Shown here: positions 33,630 to 42,709 of the stretch, in pieces | Numbering within the stretch: the stretch's first letter is position 1 | How the letters are laid out: each line of letters begins with the position of its first letter | NCBI GenBank assembly: GCA_035361955.1 | Contig: DAOSDC010000010.1 | Location: 1-51,952, forward strand | Length of the DNA: 51,952 nt | Source: UBA6120 sp035361955 | GTDB taxonomy: Bacteria; Bacillota_I; Bacilli_A; RFN20; CAG-826 | Reading direction: 5' to 3' | Translations under genes and position numbers: made by a program | The notes under the pieces: model-generated | Databases searched by the model: none | What the model was told of the DNA's origin: nothing | Seen by the model: the letters and a program-made list of their open reading frames with translations, nothing else

Positions 33630-34643
33630 TTATCTATGGTCATTGAGCATGGTTTCGTAAAACTTTTCCCACATAGCCAAGATGCTTGATTTATTGTAAA
33701 ATTCGCGGTTGTAGGCGCTATGGGCGACGGCTTGCTCATAAAATTTCTCATCGTTTGCCAAGCGTTTAATCGTTTGTGTAAATCCATCGACGTCATGGGC
33801 TTTCACATAATGACCGTCGAAGATTGGCTCATATAAATCAAGGTCACGAACCAAAAACGGCAAATCGAGTTGAATCGATTCGAGAATGCTCATCGGGAAT
33901 AGTTCGTTGAATGAAGGCAAAAACATCACATCGGCGATGTTGTACACCTCATTCATTTTTTCGCGCGGAATGATACCAAGAAATTTAACATTTTTGGGTG
34001 CCGTTTCCATCGCTTCTTTGAGTTCCTTGTAACCATCGGTGATGCCTTTAAACGAAAAGCCGCCGGCCCAAACGAATGACATATCTGGTAATCGCCTGGC
34101 CGTTTCGATGAAATCGAGCACGCCTTTACGCGTTTGGACTTGACCAACGCCTAAAACCGTGAAACCAGTAACCCCATATGTTGCCTTCAACTCGTCGCGA
34201 TTTGCCAATATGTGAAAGTCTTTTTGATCGACATAGTTGGGAATGTAGACGATGCGTTCACGCTTAACGCCATATTTAACCAGCGGTTCGATAAAAATCG
34301 GATTAACGACGACGAGCCAATCGGCTTTCTGGTAAAAGCGTACGACATAGCGTTTAAACAATCTAAAGATTAGCTTTGGCAGTTTGATGGACCCATCAAG
34401 CGTTTCCGGTAGCAAGTGACAATATACGACCGAGGGTGTCTTTTGATTAAGTCTCAAGTAATAGCGTAAGTTAAGCGAGTGGACATGAACGATATCGGCT
34501 TTCACTTTCGCGTTGATTAATACTTTGAATTTATCCGATTCCTTGACCAGTGCCACTTGTTCAAGAAAGGCCGAACCGACGCCTTGACCGGGCACAGTGT
34601 CGGCTTGCGACAACATGTTGATGACGATTATATTGTTTTCCAT
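33630..34643 (-). CDS. GT4 glycosyltransferase, LafB-like
   Basis: 337 aa GT-B glycosyltransferase. The N-terminus INMLSQADTVPGQGVGSAF and HVHSLNLRYY resemble LafB/alDGS-type enzymes that add the second sugar to glucosyl-diacylglycerol. The donor domain has VGQVQTRKGV and the E-x7-E region FNELFPMSILE. Likely makes diglycosyl-diacylglycerol (membrane lipid or lipoteichoic acid anchor). Its usual partner LafA is not adjacent. The only SD (GAGG, plus-strand 34654-34651) lies within the 3' arm of the upstream terminator. Confidence 0.82.
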   Translation of the reverse strand: MENNIIVINMLSQADTVPGQGVGSAFLEQVALVKESDKFKVLINAKVKADIVHVHSLNLRYYLRLNQKTPSVVYCHLLPETLDGSIKLPKLIFRLFKRYVVRFYQKADWLVVVNPIFIEPLVKYGVKRERIVYIPNYVDQKDFHILANRDELKATYGVTGFTVLGVGQVQTRKGVLDFIETARRLPDMSFVWAGGFSFKGITDGYKELKEAMETAPKNVKFLGIIPREKMNEVYNIADVMFLPSFNELFPMSILESIQLDLPFLVRDLDLYEPIFDGHYVKAHDVDGFTQTIKRLANDEKFYEQAVAHSAYNREFYNKSSILAMWEKFYETMLNDHR

Positions 34644-34684
34644 TAAAAAACCTCAATCAATAATATAACTTATTTTTGAGGTTT
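34644..34684 (-). terminator. terminator of the MFS gene that also covers the next RBS
   Basis: On the minus strand, arms AAACCTCAA (34684-34676) and TTGAGGTTT (34656-34648) form a 9-bp stem with a 19-nt loop and then T's. The 3' arm contains GAGG, 7 nt from the start of the glycosyltransferase gene. Confidence 0.8.
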
Positions 34685-34694
34685 CGTTAGGTGT

Positions 34695-35993
34695 TTATAG
34701 CTGTTTGACGCTTTTGCTTGAAAAGAAGATAATCGAACCGATCACAAAACCGACGGCACTGATTAAGTATAATTCGGGCACTGAACGATATTCTAGGAAT
34801 AAACCGCCTAAAGCGATGGAAATGGGTGCTAGACCGGAAACGAGCGTATTCAGCATCGAATTGACGCGGCCAAGCATCTCGCGCGGGACGTATTTTTGGA
34901 AAGCGACTCCAATCGGGGTGTTGACGAACACGGAGATGTTGCCATCTAGGAAAGCAATCGCAATGCTAATGCCAAAGAAGAGCCAAAATCCAATCACGCC
35001 GGAGACGACAAGATAAATAAGAATCGCTTGGGATAAAATCAGCGGAATCCAAGCAAGCAGCCCCCATGATATGAATTTGAACATGCGATCACGTTGCTTA
35101 ATCAGCGTAAAGATGATCGACATTACAATTGTACCAACGGAAGCCAAAACACCAATCAGCGAAAAGTATATCGGTTCCGTTTTTAACACCTGATTATATA
35201 AGTAGGGCAAGCCGATTGCGTAAACTGGGGCACTGAAAAAGTTCAAGATGATGGCTACGATTGTGAAAACGAACAAACCACGGCTTTTAAACAAATAACT
35301 GAGGCCTTGTCCCATATCGACAAACACTTGTTTGACAGTAAGTTGCGAATCGACATCTTCCTTGGTTTTTACATTGATGAAAATTTCGGAAACGGCAGAA
35401 CCAATGTAAGCGACACCATTGATGATGAAAATCCAACCGATGCCAAGCGAGGCATATAATGCCGCGGCGGTCACCGTTCCGGCAATGTTGATTAGCGCGT
35501 TTTGAGCATGTAATGAAGCATTGGCTTTTTGCAATTGCTCCTTGCCAACGATAAAGGGTGTCAATGTCGTGACTGCGGGATTAAATAACGCACCATTAAC
35601 TGAGATGATAAACGCTGTAATGTATAAAATGACGATTTTAAATGTATCGGACCCAAAATCGATTGTTAGACCACCAAGCGTGAAGGTACCGTTATACATA
35701 ATGACCAGGCCTGCTAAAACAATCGATGTACCACGGATAAAATCTGTAATATAAACAATCTTAACGCGGTCCCAACGATCAGACAGCACGCCGCCAAATG
35801 GCGTGAGTACTAAAAACACAATCGCGCCGAATGCCATGTAGGCCGCTGCTTGCGCTGGCGATTGTGTCAACGACAAAATAAACCAACCAATGGCGAAGTT
35901 GTAGAAGATGTTGCCGAAGTTAGAGACGAGTCGTCCTAAATACAGCAGGATGAAGTTTTTGTTTTTTAAAAGTGATGTTTCCATAATGCCCAT
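34695..35993 (-). CDS. MFS transporter (MFS_3-type exporter)
   Basis: 432 aa, twelve predicted helices; the loop GGVLSDRWDRVKIV between helices 2 and 3 is the MFS motif A, as in macrolide and enterobactin exporter-like proteins. Substrate unknown. Start codon uncertain: ATG 35993 or ATG 35984, neither with a clear SD. A 7-bp hairpin TGGTGGC/GCCACCA (36001-36007 with 36017-36023) lies just upstream without a U-tract. Confidence 0.88.
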   Translation of the reverse strand: MGIMETSLLKNKNFILLYLGRLVSNFGNIFYNFAIGWFILSLTQSPAQAAAYMAFGAIVFLVLTPFGGVLSDRWDRVKIVYITDFIRGTSIVLAGLVIMYNGTFTLGGLTIDFGSDTFKIVILYITAFIISVNGALFNPAVTTLTPFIVGKEQLQKANASLHAQNALINIAGTVTAAALYASLGIGWIFIINGVAYIGSAVSEIFINVKTKEDVDSQLTVKQVFVDMGQGLSYLFKSRGLFVFTIVAIILNFFSAPVYAIGLPYLYNQVLKTEPIYFSLIGVLASVGTIVMSIIFTLIKQRDRMFKFISWGLLAWIPLILSQAILIYLVVSGVIGFWLFFGISIAIAFLDGNISVFVNTPIGVAFQKYVPREMLGRVNSMLNTLVSGLAPISIALGGLFLEYRSVPELYLISAVGFVIGSIIFFSSKSVKQL

Positions 35994-36065
35994 ATTTTAA
36001 TGGTGGCGCCTTGGTTGCCACCAGCATGTTTGCTTGTCGGTTTGTCGAATATAGGTTGCGTTGCC

Positions 36066-36575
36066 CTAAATGATCTTTTCAAAGGCAATCCGGCGTTTAA
36101 AATTCGTCAATAACACAGCGCCAATCCGCGTATAACCACATTTTTCAAGCAAGCGCACCATCGGGGTGTTTCGATGATGCGTATCGAGTCGCACCGAAAC
36201 GATATGTTTTGCTTTGGCGATGTTTTCTGCTTGCTTCAGCATCTGAGCCCCCAAACCGCGACCGTGATGTTGCTTAGCGACAGCCAGTCGATGGATGACT
36301 AGGTATGGTCCGCTACTAATCCAAGCTCCTTCAAGAGGTTGGTCATAATCGGGTTCATAACCAAGTAGCGCCATTCCGGCCAGCACGCATCCATTTTCTT
36401 CAATCACATAGTAATTAGATGATTCAATATCGTGGGCAATCGTTTCTTTGCGCGGATGCTGGTCTTGCCACTGACCCGAGTTTTGTGACGCCATGAAAAC
36501 TTTGGCATCTTTGATGATGGCCATGATTTGATCAAGATCATCGAGCCGTGCAAGGCGGAATCGAGCGGTTTCCAT
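36066..36575 (-). CDS. GNAT-family acetyltransferase
   Basis: 169 aa. LVIHRLAVAKQHHGRGLGAQML carries the acetyl-CoA motif (usual R/Q-x-x-G-x-G/A; here HHGRGLG), and VRLDTHHRNTPMVRLLEKCGYTRIG is the usual C-terminal half. Substrate unknown. No SD; TATAAT (36590-36585) ends 9 nt before the ATG. Transcribed away from the GH13 gene. Confidence 0.9.
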   Translation of the reverse strand: METARFRLARLDDLDQIMAIIKDAKVFMASQNSGQWQDQHPRKETIAHDIESSNYYVIEENGCVLAGMALLGYEPDYDQPLEGAWISSGPYLVIHRLAVAKQHHGRGLGAQMLKQAENIAKAKHIVSVRLDTHHRNTPMVRLLEKCGYTRIGAVLLTNFKRRIAFEKII

Positions 36576-36630
36576 ACTTTATCAATTATATGATTAAATC
36601 GGAAAATTGCTTATCAACTTGAAAGAATTT

Positions 36631-36660
36631 TTGCAAAACATTTTCGATAACTAGCATAAT
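36631..36660 (+). promoter_or_regulatory. promoter of the GH13 gene
   Basis: TTGCAA (36631-36636), 18-bp spacer, CATAAT (36655-36660). SD TGAGG sits 7 nt before ATG 36683. Confidence 0.4.
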
Positions 36661-36682
36661 TAATATTATGTGAGGTTCATTC

Positions 36683-38320
36683 ATGCAAAATCATGGCAAA
36701 TGGTGGCATCAACGTGTCATCTATCAAATCTACCCACGCAGTTTCTGTGACAGTAACGGCGATGGCATCGGTGATATCGAGGGCATCATCAGCAAACTCG
36801 ATTATTTAAAGCAACTGGGGGTTGGAGCACTGTGGCTATCTCCGGTGTACAAATCGCCCAACGCCGATAATGGCTATGACATTGCCGATTACATCGACAT
36901 CAATCCTGAATATGGGACGCTGGATGACATGAAGCGATTACTCAAAGAAGCGGATATCCGCGATATAAAAATCATCATGGATCTTGTTATTAACCACACC
37001 TCCGACGAGCACCGCTGGTTCACCCAAAGCATCGACCCATCATCGCCATATCATGACTACTATATATGGCGCCAAGGTATCGTCAAAGACGGTAAAGAAT
37101 ATCCCCCTAACAACTGGGAGAGTCACTTTACCGGCAGTGCTTGGAGTAAACATCCAGATAATGGATTATATTATTTACACCTATTTGCTGCTAAACAACC
37201 CGATTTGAACTATCACAACCCCAAAGTGGTTGAAGAAGTAAAACGATTGATGAAGTTTTGGCTTGATTTAGGCGTGGCGGGGTTTCGCTGCGACGTCATC
37301 AATATGATTTTTAAGACTAGTCTCGCTAACGGTAAGAAGCGGTTATATGCGATTGGCAAAGAACATTACCTTTCACAAGCGGGCAGCCATCTAATTTTGA
37401 AACAATTTCACGATGAAGTTTGGCAAAAATACGACGCGTACACGGTTGGCGAAACGGTTGGACTAGATGGCATCAAGGCGCAAGCGTATACCGACGGCCA
37501 ATTGGAAACCGTTTTTCAGTTTGACCATACGGCGGTCGATCAATTGTTTCTGCCACTGTTTAGAAAGAGATATTGTCCGGCACTGATGCGTAAAACGCTA
37601 CAAAAATGGCAGCAAATTTTGCCTTGGAACACGCTCTTCTTTGAAAATCACGACATTCCCCGAAGCATTTCTAGATTTGGTGACGAGGGTAAATATTACT
37701 ATCAAAGCGCGACGATGTTGGCCACGATTTTGATGACCCTCAGAGGTACTCCGTTTATTTATCAAGGGCAAGAAATCGGATGTATTAATACGAACTTCAA
37801 TACGATTGATGAGATTGATGACGTCTCGAGTCGCAATGTTTATGATTTAGTACAACAACGTTTTCGCTTGTCCAAGAAAATGGCGTTTCGTCTCGTGATG
37901 AATTTTTGTCGCGACCATGCCCGGACACCGCTTCCATGGAATTCCGACGCCAATGGGGGATTTACGACCGGAACGCCGTGGTTACGATTATCGGATTCGT
38001 ACCAGTGTATCAACGTTTTGGCAAATTTGAACGACAGTAAGTCGATTTGGCACTACTACCAAAATATCATTGCTTTAAGAAACAGTAGCCCAATGCTACA
38101 AACGGGAGCCATAACATTTATCAAGCAGCATCGTGATGTTTTGGCCTTTTCACGGCAACTTGCGCACAAACATTGGACGATTTATATCAATTTATCTTCT
38201 TGTTGGAGGAAGATTAATAAGCCAATCACAGGCAAAATAATCATTGATAACTATCATGACACGGGCCTTTTTTCGCAAAAGCGATTGGCGCCATACCAAG
38301 CACTAATTATTGAGGGCTAA
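36683..38320 (+). CDS. GH13 oligo-1,6-glucosidase-like enzyme
   Basis: 545 aa cytoplasmic alpha-glucosidase. N-terminal WWHQRVIYQIYPRSF and DLVINHTSDEH, nucleophile Asp 204 in GFRCDVIN, acid/base Glu 257 in VGETVG, Asp 324 in ENHDIPR. The Val after the nucleophile (DVIN) marks alpha-1,6-preferring members of GH13_31 in published comparisons, whereas Ala favours alpha-1,4. Probably hydrolyses isomaltose-type oligosaccharides. Followed by the PFK gene, although that has its own promoter. Confidence 0.92.
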   Translation: MQNHGKWWHQRVIYQIYPRSFCDSNGDGIGDIEGIISKLDYLKQLGVGALWLSPVYKSPNADNGYDIADYIDINPEYGTLDDMKRLLKEADIRDIKIIMDLVINHTSDEHRWFTQSIDPSSPYHDYYIWRQGIVKDGKEYPPNNWESHFTGSAWSKHPDNGLYYLHLFAAKQPDLNYHNPKVVEEVKRLMKFWLDLGVAGFRCDVINMIFKTSLANGKKRLYAIGKEHYLSQAGSHLILKQFHDEVWQKYDAYTVGETVGLDGIKAQAYTDGQLETVFQFDHTAVDQLFLPLFRKRYCPALMRKTLQKWQQILPWNTLFFENHDIPRSISRFGDEGKYYYQSATMLATILMTLRGTPFIYQGQEIGCINTNFNTIDEIDDVSSRNVYDLVQQRFRLSKKMAFRLVMNFCRDHARTPLPWNSDANGGFTTGTPWLRLSDSYQCINVLANLNDSKSIWHYYQNIIALRNSSPMLQTGAITFIKQHRDVLAFSRQLAHKHWTIYINLSSCWRKINKPITGKIIIDNYHDTGLFSQKRLAPYQALIIEG

Positions 38321-38352
38321 TTAATCGATTATCTTTATTTTTGACGCAGTAA

Positions 38353-38361
38353 TGTTATAAT
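38353..38361 (+). promoter_or_regulatory. extended -10 promoter of the PFK gene
   Basis: TGTTATAAT (38353-38361), no good -35 at standard spacing. The gene's SD is GAGGTAAG. Confidence 0.5.
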
Positions 38362-38394
38362 TTACCTTGGTTTTTTATGAAGTGAGGTAAGTTT

Positions 38395-39594
38395 ATGAAA
38401 TCATTATTATATTTCCAATCGGGTGGTCCCACACCCGTTATCAATACGTCGTTATACGGTGTTATCAAGGAAGCCAAACTCCATCCTGAGATCAAAGGAA
38501 TCTATGGTAGTCTTTACGGCATCGAAGGCGTTTTAAACGATAATCTAATCGATCTGCGTCAAGAAGATGACCAGCAAATCGAATTACTGAAACAGACCCC
38601 GGGCGCTATTTTGGGCACGACGCGCTACAAGCTAAGCGACGATTTGGGCCACCCCGACTATTACAAAATTCTTATAACCCTTAAAAAGCACGATATTGGC
38701 TATTTGCTCGTTAATGGCGGTAACGACTCAATGGATACTTGCCACAAGTTATCCCAGTTCATGAAGCGGGCCGAATACGATTGCGCCGTTATTGGCATTC
38801 CTAAAACGATAGACAACGATTTGAACTATACCGATCACTGCCTCGGATTCCCTTCGGCAGCTAAATACGTCGTTCAATCGCTCCAAGATATCGCCATCGA
38901 CAATATGTGCTATAACAAAGGCAAAATCGCCATTGTTGAAGTGATGGGTCGCAATGCCGGTTGGTTGACTGCCGCAGCAGCGTTACTTCAAGGAGATTTG
39001 AAGCCGGACCGCATCTATCTGCCGGAAGAAAACTTCCATCTAGATGAATTTCTTGAAGAAATAAAACGGCTCTATGCTTTAAAGAAAAAGGCGTTCATCG
39101 TCATTTCCGAAGGCGTCGCTCCATTCCTGTCCTCAGCGTTTGCCACGGTTGACTCATTCAACCATGCGCAACTTGGCGGCATCGCGAACATCTTAGGCGA
39201 TCACATTAAGGAAAAGCTTGGTTTCCCGGTGCGGGCGATTGAGTTTAGTCTAATGCAACGAGCCGCGGCAACTTTTATTTCCAAAGCCGATCAAACGGAA
39301 GCGATTAAGGTATCGCAAATCGCCGTGCGTAACGTCGTCAAGGGAAGAACGGGCTATATGGTCATCATCACGCGGTTACCGGGCGATAAATACAAAGTCA
39401 AATACCAAATGAAAAATCTCCGTCATATTGCCAATGTTGAACGTAAGATGACCAAGGAGTTGCTCGAAGACGTCCACGGTAGCGGCAAACTGATGCGTGA
39501 ATATTTGATTCCACTAATCGAAGGCGGCGTCAAATTCGTGTACAAAGACGGGGCGCTAGCGCATACCGTACTAAAAAAAGTCAAAGTAAAATAA
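38395..39594 (+). CDS. 6-phosphofructokinase, pyrophosphate type
   Basis: 399 aa PfkA-fold enzyme. The phosphoryl-donor loop reads NGGNDSMDT (Asp 111 in place of the Gly of ATP enzymes GGDGS), the active site PKTIDNDL (Lys 137 instead of the ATP-type G-T-IDND) and MGRNAGWL. These two changes are the accepted marks of PPi-dependent PFK, so glycolysis here probably spends PPi at this step and runs reversibly. Full length; ends in front of a bidirectional terminator. Confidence 0.9.
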   Translation: MKSLLYFQSGGPTPVINTSLYGVIKEAKLHPEIKGIYGSLYGIEGVLNDNLIDLRQEDDQQIELLKQTPGAILGTTRYKLSDDLGHPDYYKILITLKKHDIGYLLVNGGNDSMDTCHKLSQFMKRAEYDCAVIGIPKTIDNDLNYTDHCLGFPSAAKYVVQSLQDIAIDNMCYNKGKIAIVEVMGRNAGWLTAAAALLQGDLKPDRIYLPEENFHLDEFLEEIKRLYALKKKAFIVISEGVAPFLSSAFATVDSFNHAQLGGIANILGDHIKEKLGFPVRAIEFSLMQRAAATFISKADQTEAIKVSQIAVRNVVKGRTGYMVIITRLPGDKYKVKYQMKNLRHIANVERKMTKELLEDVHGSGKLMREYLIPLIEGGVKFVYKDGALAHTVLKKVKVK

Positions 39595-39601
39595 CACAAA
39601 T

Positions 39602-39632
39602 AAAAAAGGCATCGTGATTCGATGCCTTTTCA
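39602..39632. terminator. bidirectional terminator, PFK and small membrane protein
   Basis: 11-bp stem AAAAGGCATCG/CGATGCCTTTT (39604-39614 with 39620-39630), 5-nt loop. A-run on one side and T-run on the other serve both converging genes. Confidence 0.9.
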
Positions 39633-39649
39633 TTACTGGAATGATTTGA

Positions 39650-39886
39650 TTAGTCGACGAGGATGGTTGGCTTTTTGTTGAGGATGATCGTAATCAGGTC
39701 AATGATCCATAAAATCGCTGCCCCGGCTAAGATCCAAATGGCGCCGACAATGATTAAAACAGTGTTCTTTTTGTCGATTCCTTTAAGTAAACGATAGATG
39801 CCCCACAGGAAGTCCAGACCGGGCAAGGCGAAGATAACTTTGAGGATGAATGGCAGATCGTCGAATGTCTTGATGAATGATTTCAT
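39650..39886 (-). CDS. small two-helix membrane protein
   Basis: 78 aa: a GIYRLLKGI turn between two hydrophobic stretches (about 12-31 and 41-66) and a KKPTILVD tail. ATG 39886 has SD AAAGGAGAG; the frame extends to 39946 without an RBS. Small proteins of this look are common in Bacilli and Mollicutes; function unknown. Confidence 0.7.
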   Translation of the reverse strand: MKSFIKTFDDLPFILKVIFALPGLDFLWGIYRLLKGIDKKNTVLIIVGAIWILAGAAILWIIDLITIILNKKPTILVD

Positions 39887-39970
39887 ATGCTTTCTCTCCT
39901 TTTTGTATATGACCATTATAGCACTCTCGCTTAAAAGCGATAGCAAAACGCCGATATTTTTTCAGTTACC

Positions 39971-41341
39971 TTATTTCAAGAACTTTTTGATAATGTTTTG
40001 CTTTAATTTGGTGTATGGCTGATAGCGAACGAACAAATCAGGCCAATTCGCTTTTTTATGAATGCTTTTATAATGTGTGAAAGTGTCGAATCCTTGTTTG
40101 CCATGATAACTGCCCATGCCCGATTCTCCGACTCCGCCAAATGGCATGTGCGTCGTGGCGATGTGGACAATCGTATCATTGACGCAACCGCCACCGAAAG
40201 GAATGTATGACAGGATTTGTTTTTCGCGCACGGGATCTTTGGTAAACAAATAAAGCGCGAGAGGCGTCGGATGCTGATCGATGATTGCAAAAATGTCTTC
40301 GGTCGTTTCAAATGTCAGAATCGGGAGTATCGGTCCGAATATCTCTTCACCCATCGCTTTAGAATCGAGTGTTGCCTCACCAAGTATCGTCGGTTCAATC
40401 TTGAGTTGGTCGCCAATGGTTTGGCCTCCAAACGAGATTGGTTCGTCTTGGTATAAACCTATCAAGCGTTCATAGTGCTTTTCGTTGATAATTTTGCCAA
40501 AGCGACCGGCTTTAAGCGGGTCATCGCCATATTGCCGTTTGATTTCTTTAATGAGCAGCTCAATGAACTGGTCCTTGACGAATTTATGGACGATGACATA
40601 ATCGGGGGCGATGCATGTTTGACCACAGTTGATTAATTTACCAAAGACGATTCTTCGAGCGGCAATGGCCAAATCAGCACTGATGTCGACGATAGATGGT
40701 GACTTACCGCCCAATTCCAATGTAACGGGCGTCAAATGCTTGGCAGCTTTCTCCATCACCGTGCGTCCCACACTCGTCGATCCGGTAAAGAAAATGTAAT
40801 CAAATTTTTGATCAAGCAGTGCTTGATTTTCTTGCCGACCGCCGAGGACAACGGCAACGTATTTTGATTCAAACGTGGCTTCAATCAATTTTTGGATGAC
40901 GAACCCGGTGGCTTGGGCATATGAACCGGGCTTGATAATCACGGTATTACCTGCGGCTAGCGCATCGATGGTTGGACCCATCGCGAGTAAAAACGGATAA
41001 TTCCAGGGGCTCATGATCAAGACAGTTCCATGAGGAACGGGACGCCGGAAGCTTTTGCCATAAAAATGGACAAGGGGCGTGCGGACGCGTTTGTCCTTGG
41101 CGAATTGGCGGACGTGTTTGATCATGAACGATAATTCTTCGTAGACCATGCCAATTTCTGTCAAATATGCCTCTTCGGGGCTCTTGCCTAAATCGATGCG
41201 AAGCGCATCTTGGATATCGCGTTCATGCAGTTTGATTTTATCTTTGAGCTTCTTTAACGCTTCAATGCGGAAATTAATATCATAGGTAACATTCGTTTTG
41301 AAATAACTTCGTTGTTGGGCGACTAATTGATTGATTTCCAT
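39971..41341 (-). CDS. aldehyde dehydrogenase (ALDH3 type)
   Basis: 456 aa NAD(P)-dependent aldehyde dehydrogenase without the longer N-terminal arm, as in fatty-aldehyde ALDH3 enzymes. MSPWNYPFLL, IIKPGSYA, FTGSTSVG, general base Glu 209 in LELGGKSP, catalytic Cys 243 in GQTCIAPD, and EEIFGPILP. Oxidises medium or long aldehydes, possibly from membrane lipids. SD AAAGGA and a TATAAT lie upstream, divergent from the patatin gene. Confidence 0.94.
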   Translation of the reverse strand: MEINQLVAQQRSYFKTNVTYDINFRIEALKKLKDKIKLHERDIQDALRIDLGKSPEEAYLTEIGMVYEELSFMIKHVRQFAKDKRVRTPLVHFYGKSFRRPVPHGTVLIMSPWNYPFLLAMGPTIDALAAGNTVIIKPGSYAQATGFVIQKLIEATFESKYVAVVLGGRQENQALLDQKFDYIFFTGSTSVGRTVMEKAAKHLTPVTLELGGKSPSIVDISADLAIAARRIVFGKLINCGQTCIAPDYVIVHKFVKDQFIELLIKEIKRQYGDDPLKAGRFGKIINEKHYERLIGLYQDEPISFGGQTIGDQLKIEPTILGEATLDSKAMGEEIFGPILPILTFETTEDIFAIIDQHPTPLALYLFTKDPVREKQILSYIPFGGGCVNDTIVHIATTHMPFGGVGESGMGSYHGKQGFDTFTHYKSIHKKANWPDLFVRYQPYTKLKQNIIKKFLK

Positions 41342-41393
41342 GATTAAGATCCTTTTAAAAGCATTATACCATCCTCGGCCAGTCGCTCCCTCG

Positions 41394-41402
41394 TGATATA
41401 AT
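41394..41402 (+). promoter_or_regulatory. extended -10 promoter abutting the first patatin gene
   Basis: TGATATAAT (41394-41402). Only 6 nt separate it from ATG 41409, leaving no room for a Shine-Dalgarno: a leaderless message is expected. Confidence 0.6.
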
Positions 41403-41408
41403 TATGAA

Positions 41409-42674
41409 ATGGATATTGATGATAAAAACATCGGCATCGCACTTGGTGGTGGTGGCTCGCTTGGCGCCTACGAGATGGGTGTTTGGGATGCGCTTCGCGC
41501 ATTAGACATCACGCCAAGTGTTATTTCAGGCACCTCGATCGGAGCACTGATTGGGGCATTTATGGCTGCGGATAAGTATGACGCCGCCGATGCTTTATGG
41601 CACGATGTTTCTCCAGAAAAAGTAATGCGCGATGGTCTCGATTTCGAGTGGGGCGCCTTCCGCAAAACGTTTCTTAAAGATCGTCAACGGATTATGACGT
41701 TCACGAAACGATACATTAAAAATCGCGGAGCCGACATTACCCCATTAATCGATTCGATAAAATCGAGCATTAGCATTTCTGAAATTAGGCAAGCGATTCC
41801 GAGGTTTGGTGTCGTCGCCGTCGAACTGCCACTACTCATACAGCGAAATGTGGAACTAAAAACAGTACCAGACGAGCAGGTTTATGACTGGTTGTTCGCC
41901 TCAAGCGCCGTATGGCCCCTTTTCCCCGTGCGGACAATTGGCAAGAAGACATACATTGATGGTGGTTACAAAGATTCACTACCGATTCAATTTGCCTTCG
42001 ACATGGGTGCCAAGCGTGTGATTGCCGTCAACCTTTTTTATAAAATTGCATGGCATCCATTGCTGAACAAACGTAGCGATGTCATCAACATTGAACCGTC
42101 GTGGAATTTAGGGGTGCCATTTAATTTCAATCAAACGACGATCGATCGCAATCGTAAGTTAGGTTATAACGACGCGATGAAGAAATTGGGATCTTTAGTC
42201 GGATATCGCTACACGTTCGTTCATAACGATAAAATAAGGGATCTAGAGCAAAAGATGCTGTCGCTTCTAGAAACTGATTTTAAGAGTAATCAGCATGCCG
42301 TCAATCGCATCCTCAAGCGACATACAAGTGGCAAGCTCTTACCGGGACATCTTTTTATCCGTGGCTTGGAAGTGATTGCTGAAACGCTTGGCATTGATCC
42401 GACACCGGTATATGAGATTGACCAATTGGCGGAACATATCAATACAAGTCTCAGATCCCGATTCGAAAGCAAAGATGTCGTCGCTATCTTGAAGAAAGTG
42501 CGTTCCCGCAAAACATTGACCAAAAAAGAGCAGCGAACGGCGATGGACGCAATCAAATACGTCCTCGAAAAACATTTTCACACCAATGATATTTTCCACT
42601 GGCTTTCATCGCAAGCAAAATACGTTTTGACTTATGTAATGTTATTATTAATACATAATTCGTCATTTAAGTGA
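41409..42674 (+). CDS. patatin-like phospholipase A
   Basis: 421 aa. Oxyanion loop GGGGSLGAYEMG, nucleophile Ser 43 in GTSIG, catalytic Asp 184 in YIDGGYKDSLP: a complete Ser/Asp dyad. A long C-terminal helical part (about 260-421) ends in a hydrophobic stretch. Probably a membrane lipid acylhydrolase. Leaderless start likely. Followed within 35 bp by a paralogue. Confidence 0.9.
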   Translation: MDIDDKNIGIALGGGGSLGAYEMGVWDALRALDITPSVISGTSIGALIGAFMAADKYDAADALWHDVSPEKVMRDGLDFEWGAFRKTFLKDRQRIMTFTKRYIKNRGADITPLIDSIKSSISISEIRQAIPRFGVVAVELPLLIQRNVELKTVPDEQVYDWLFASSAVWPLFPVRTIGKKTYIDGGYKDSLPIQFAFDMGAKRVIAVNLFYKIAWHPLLNKRSDVINIEPSWNLGVPFNFNQTTIDRNRKLGYNDAMKKLGSLVGYRYTFVHNDKIRDLEQKMLSLLETDFKSNQHAVNRILKRHTSGKLLPGHLFIRGLEVIAETLGIDPTPVYEIDQLAEHINTSLRSRFESKDVVAILKKVRSRKTLTKKEQRTAMDAIKYVLEKHFHTNDIFHWLSSQAKYVLTYVMLLLIHNSSFK

Positions 42675-42709
42675 TTAATTATTAATTTTTGTCATAGGAG
42701 GTAAATAGC

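Noticed and set aside
36001..36023. Terminator of the GNAT gene
   Set aside because: The 7-bp stem TGGTGGC/GCCACCA has no U-tract on the minus strand, so it is mentioned only as a hairpin before the MFS gene.
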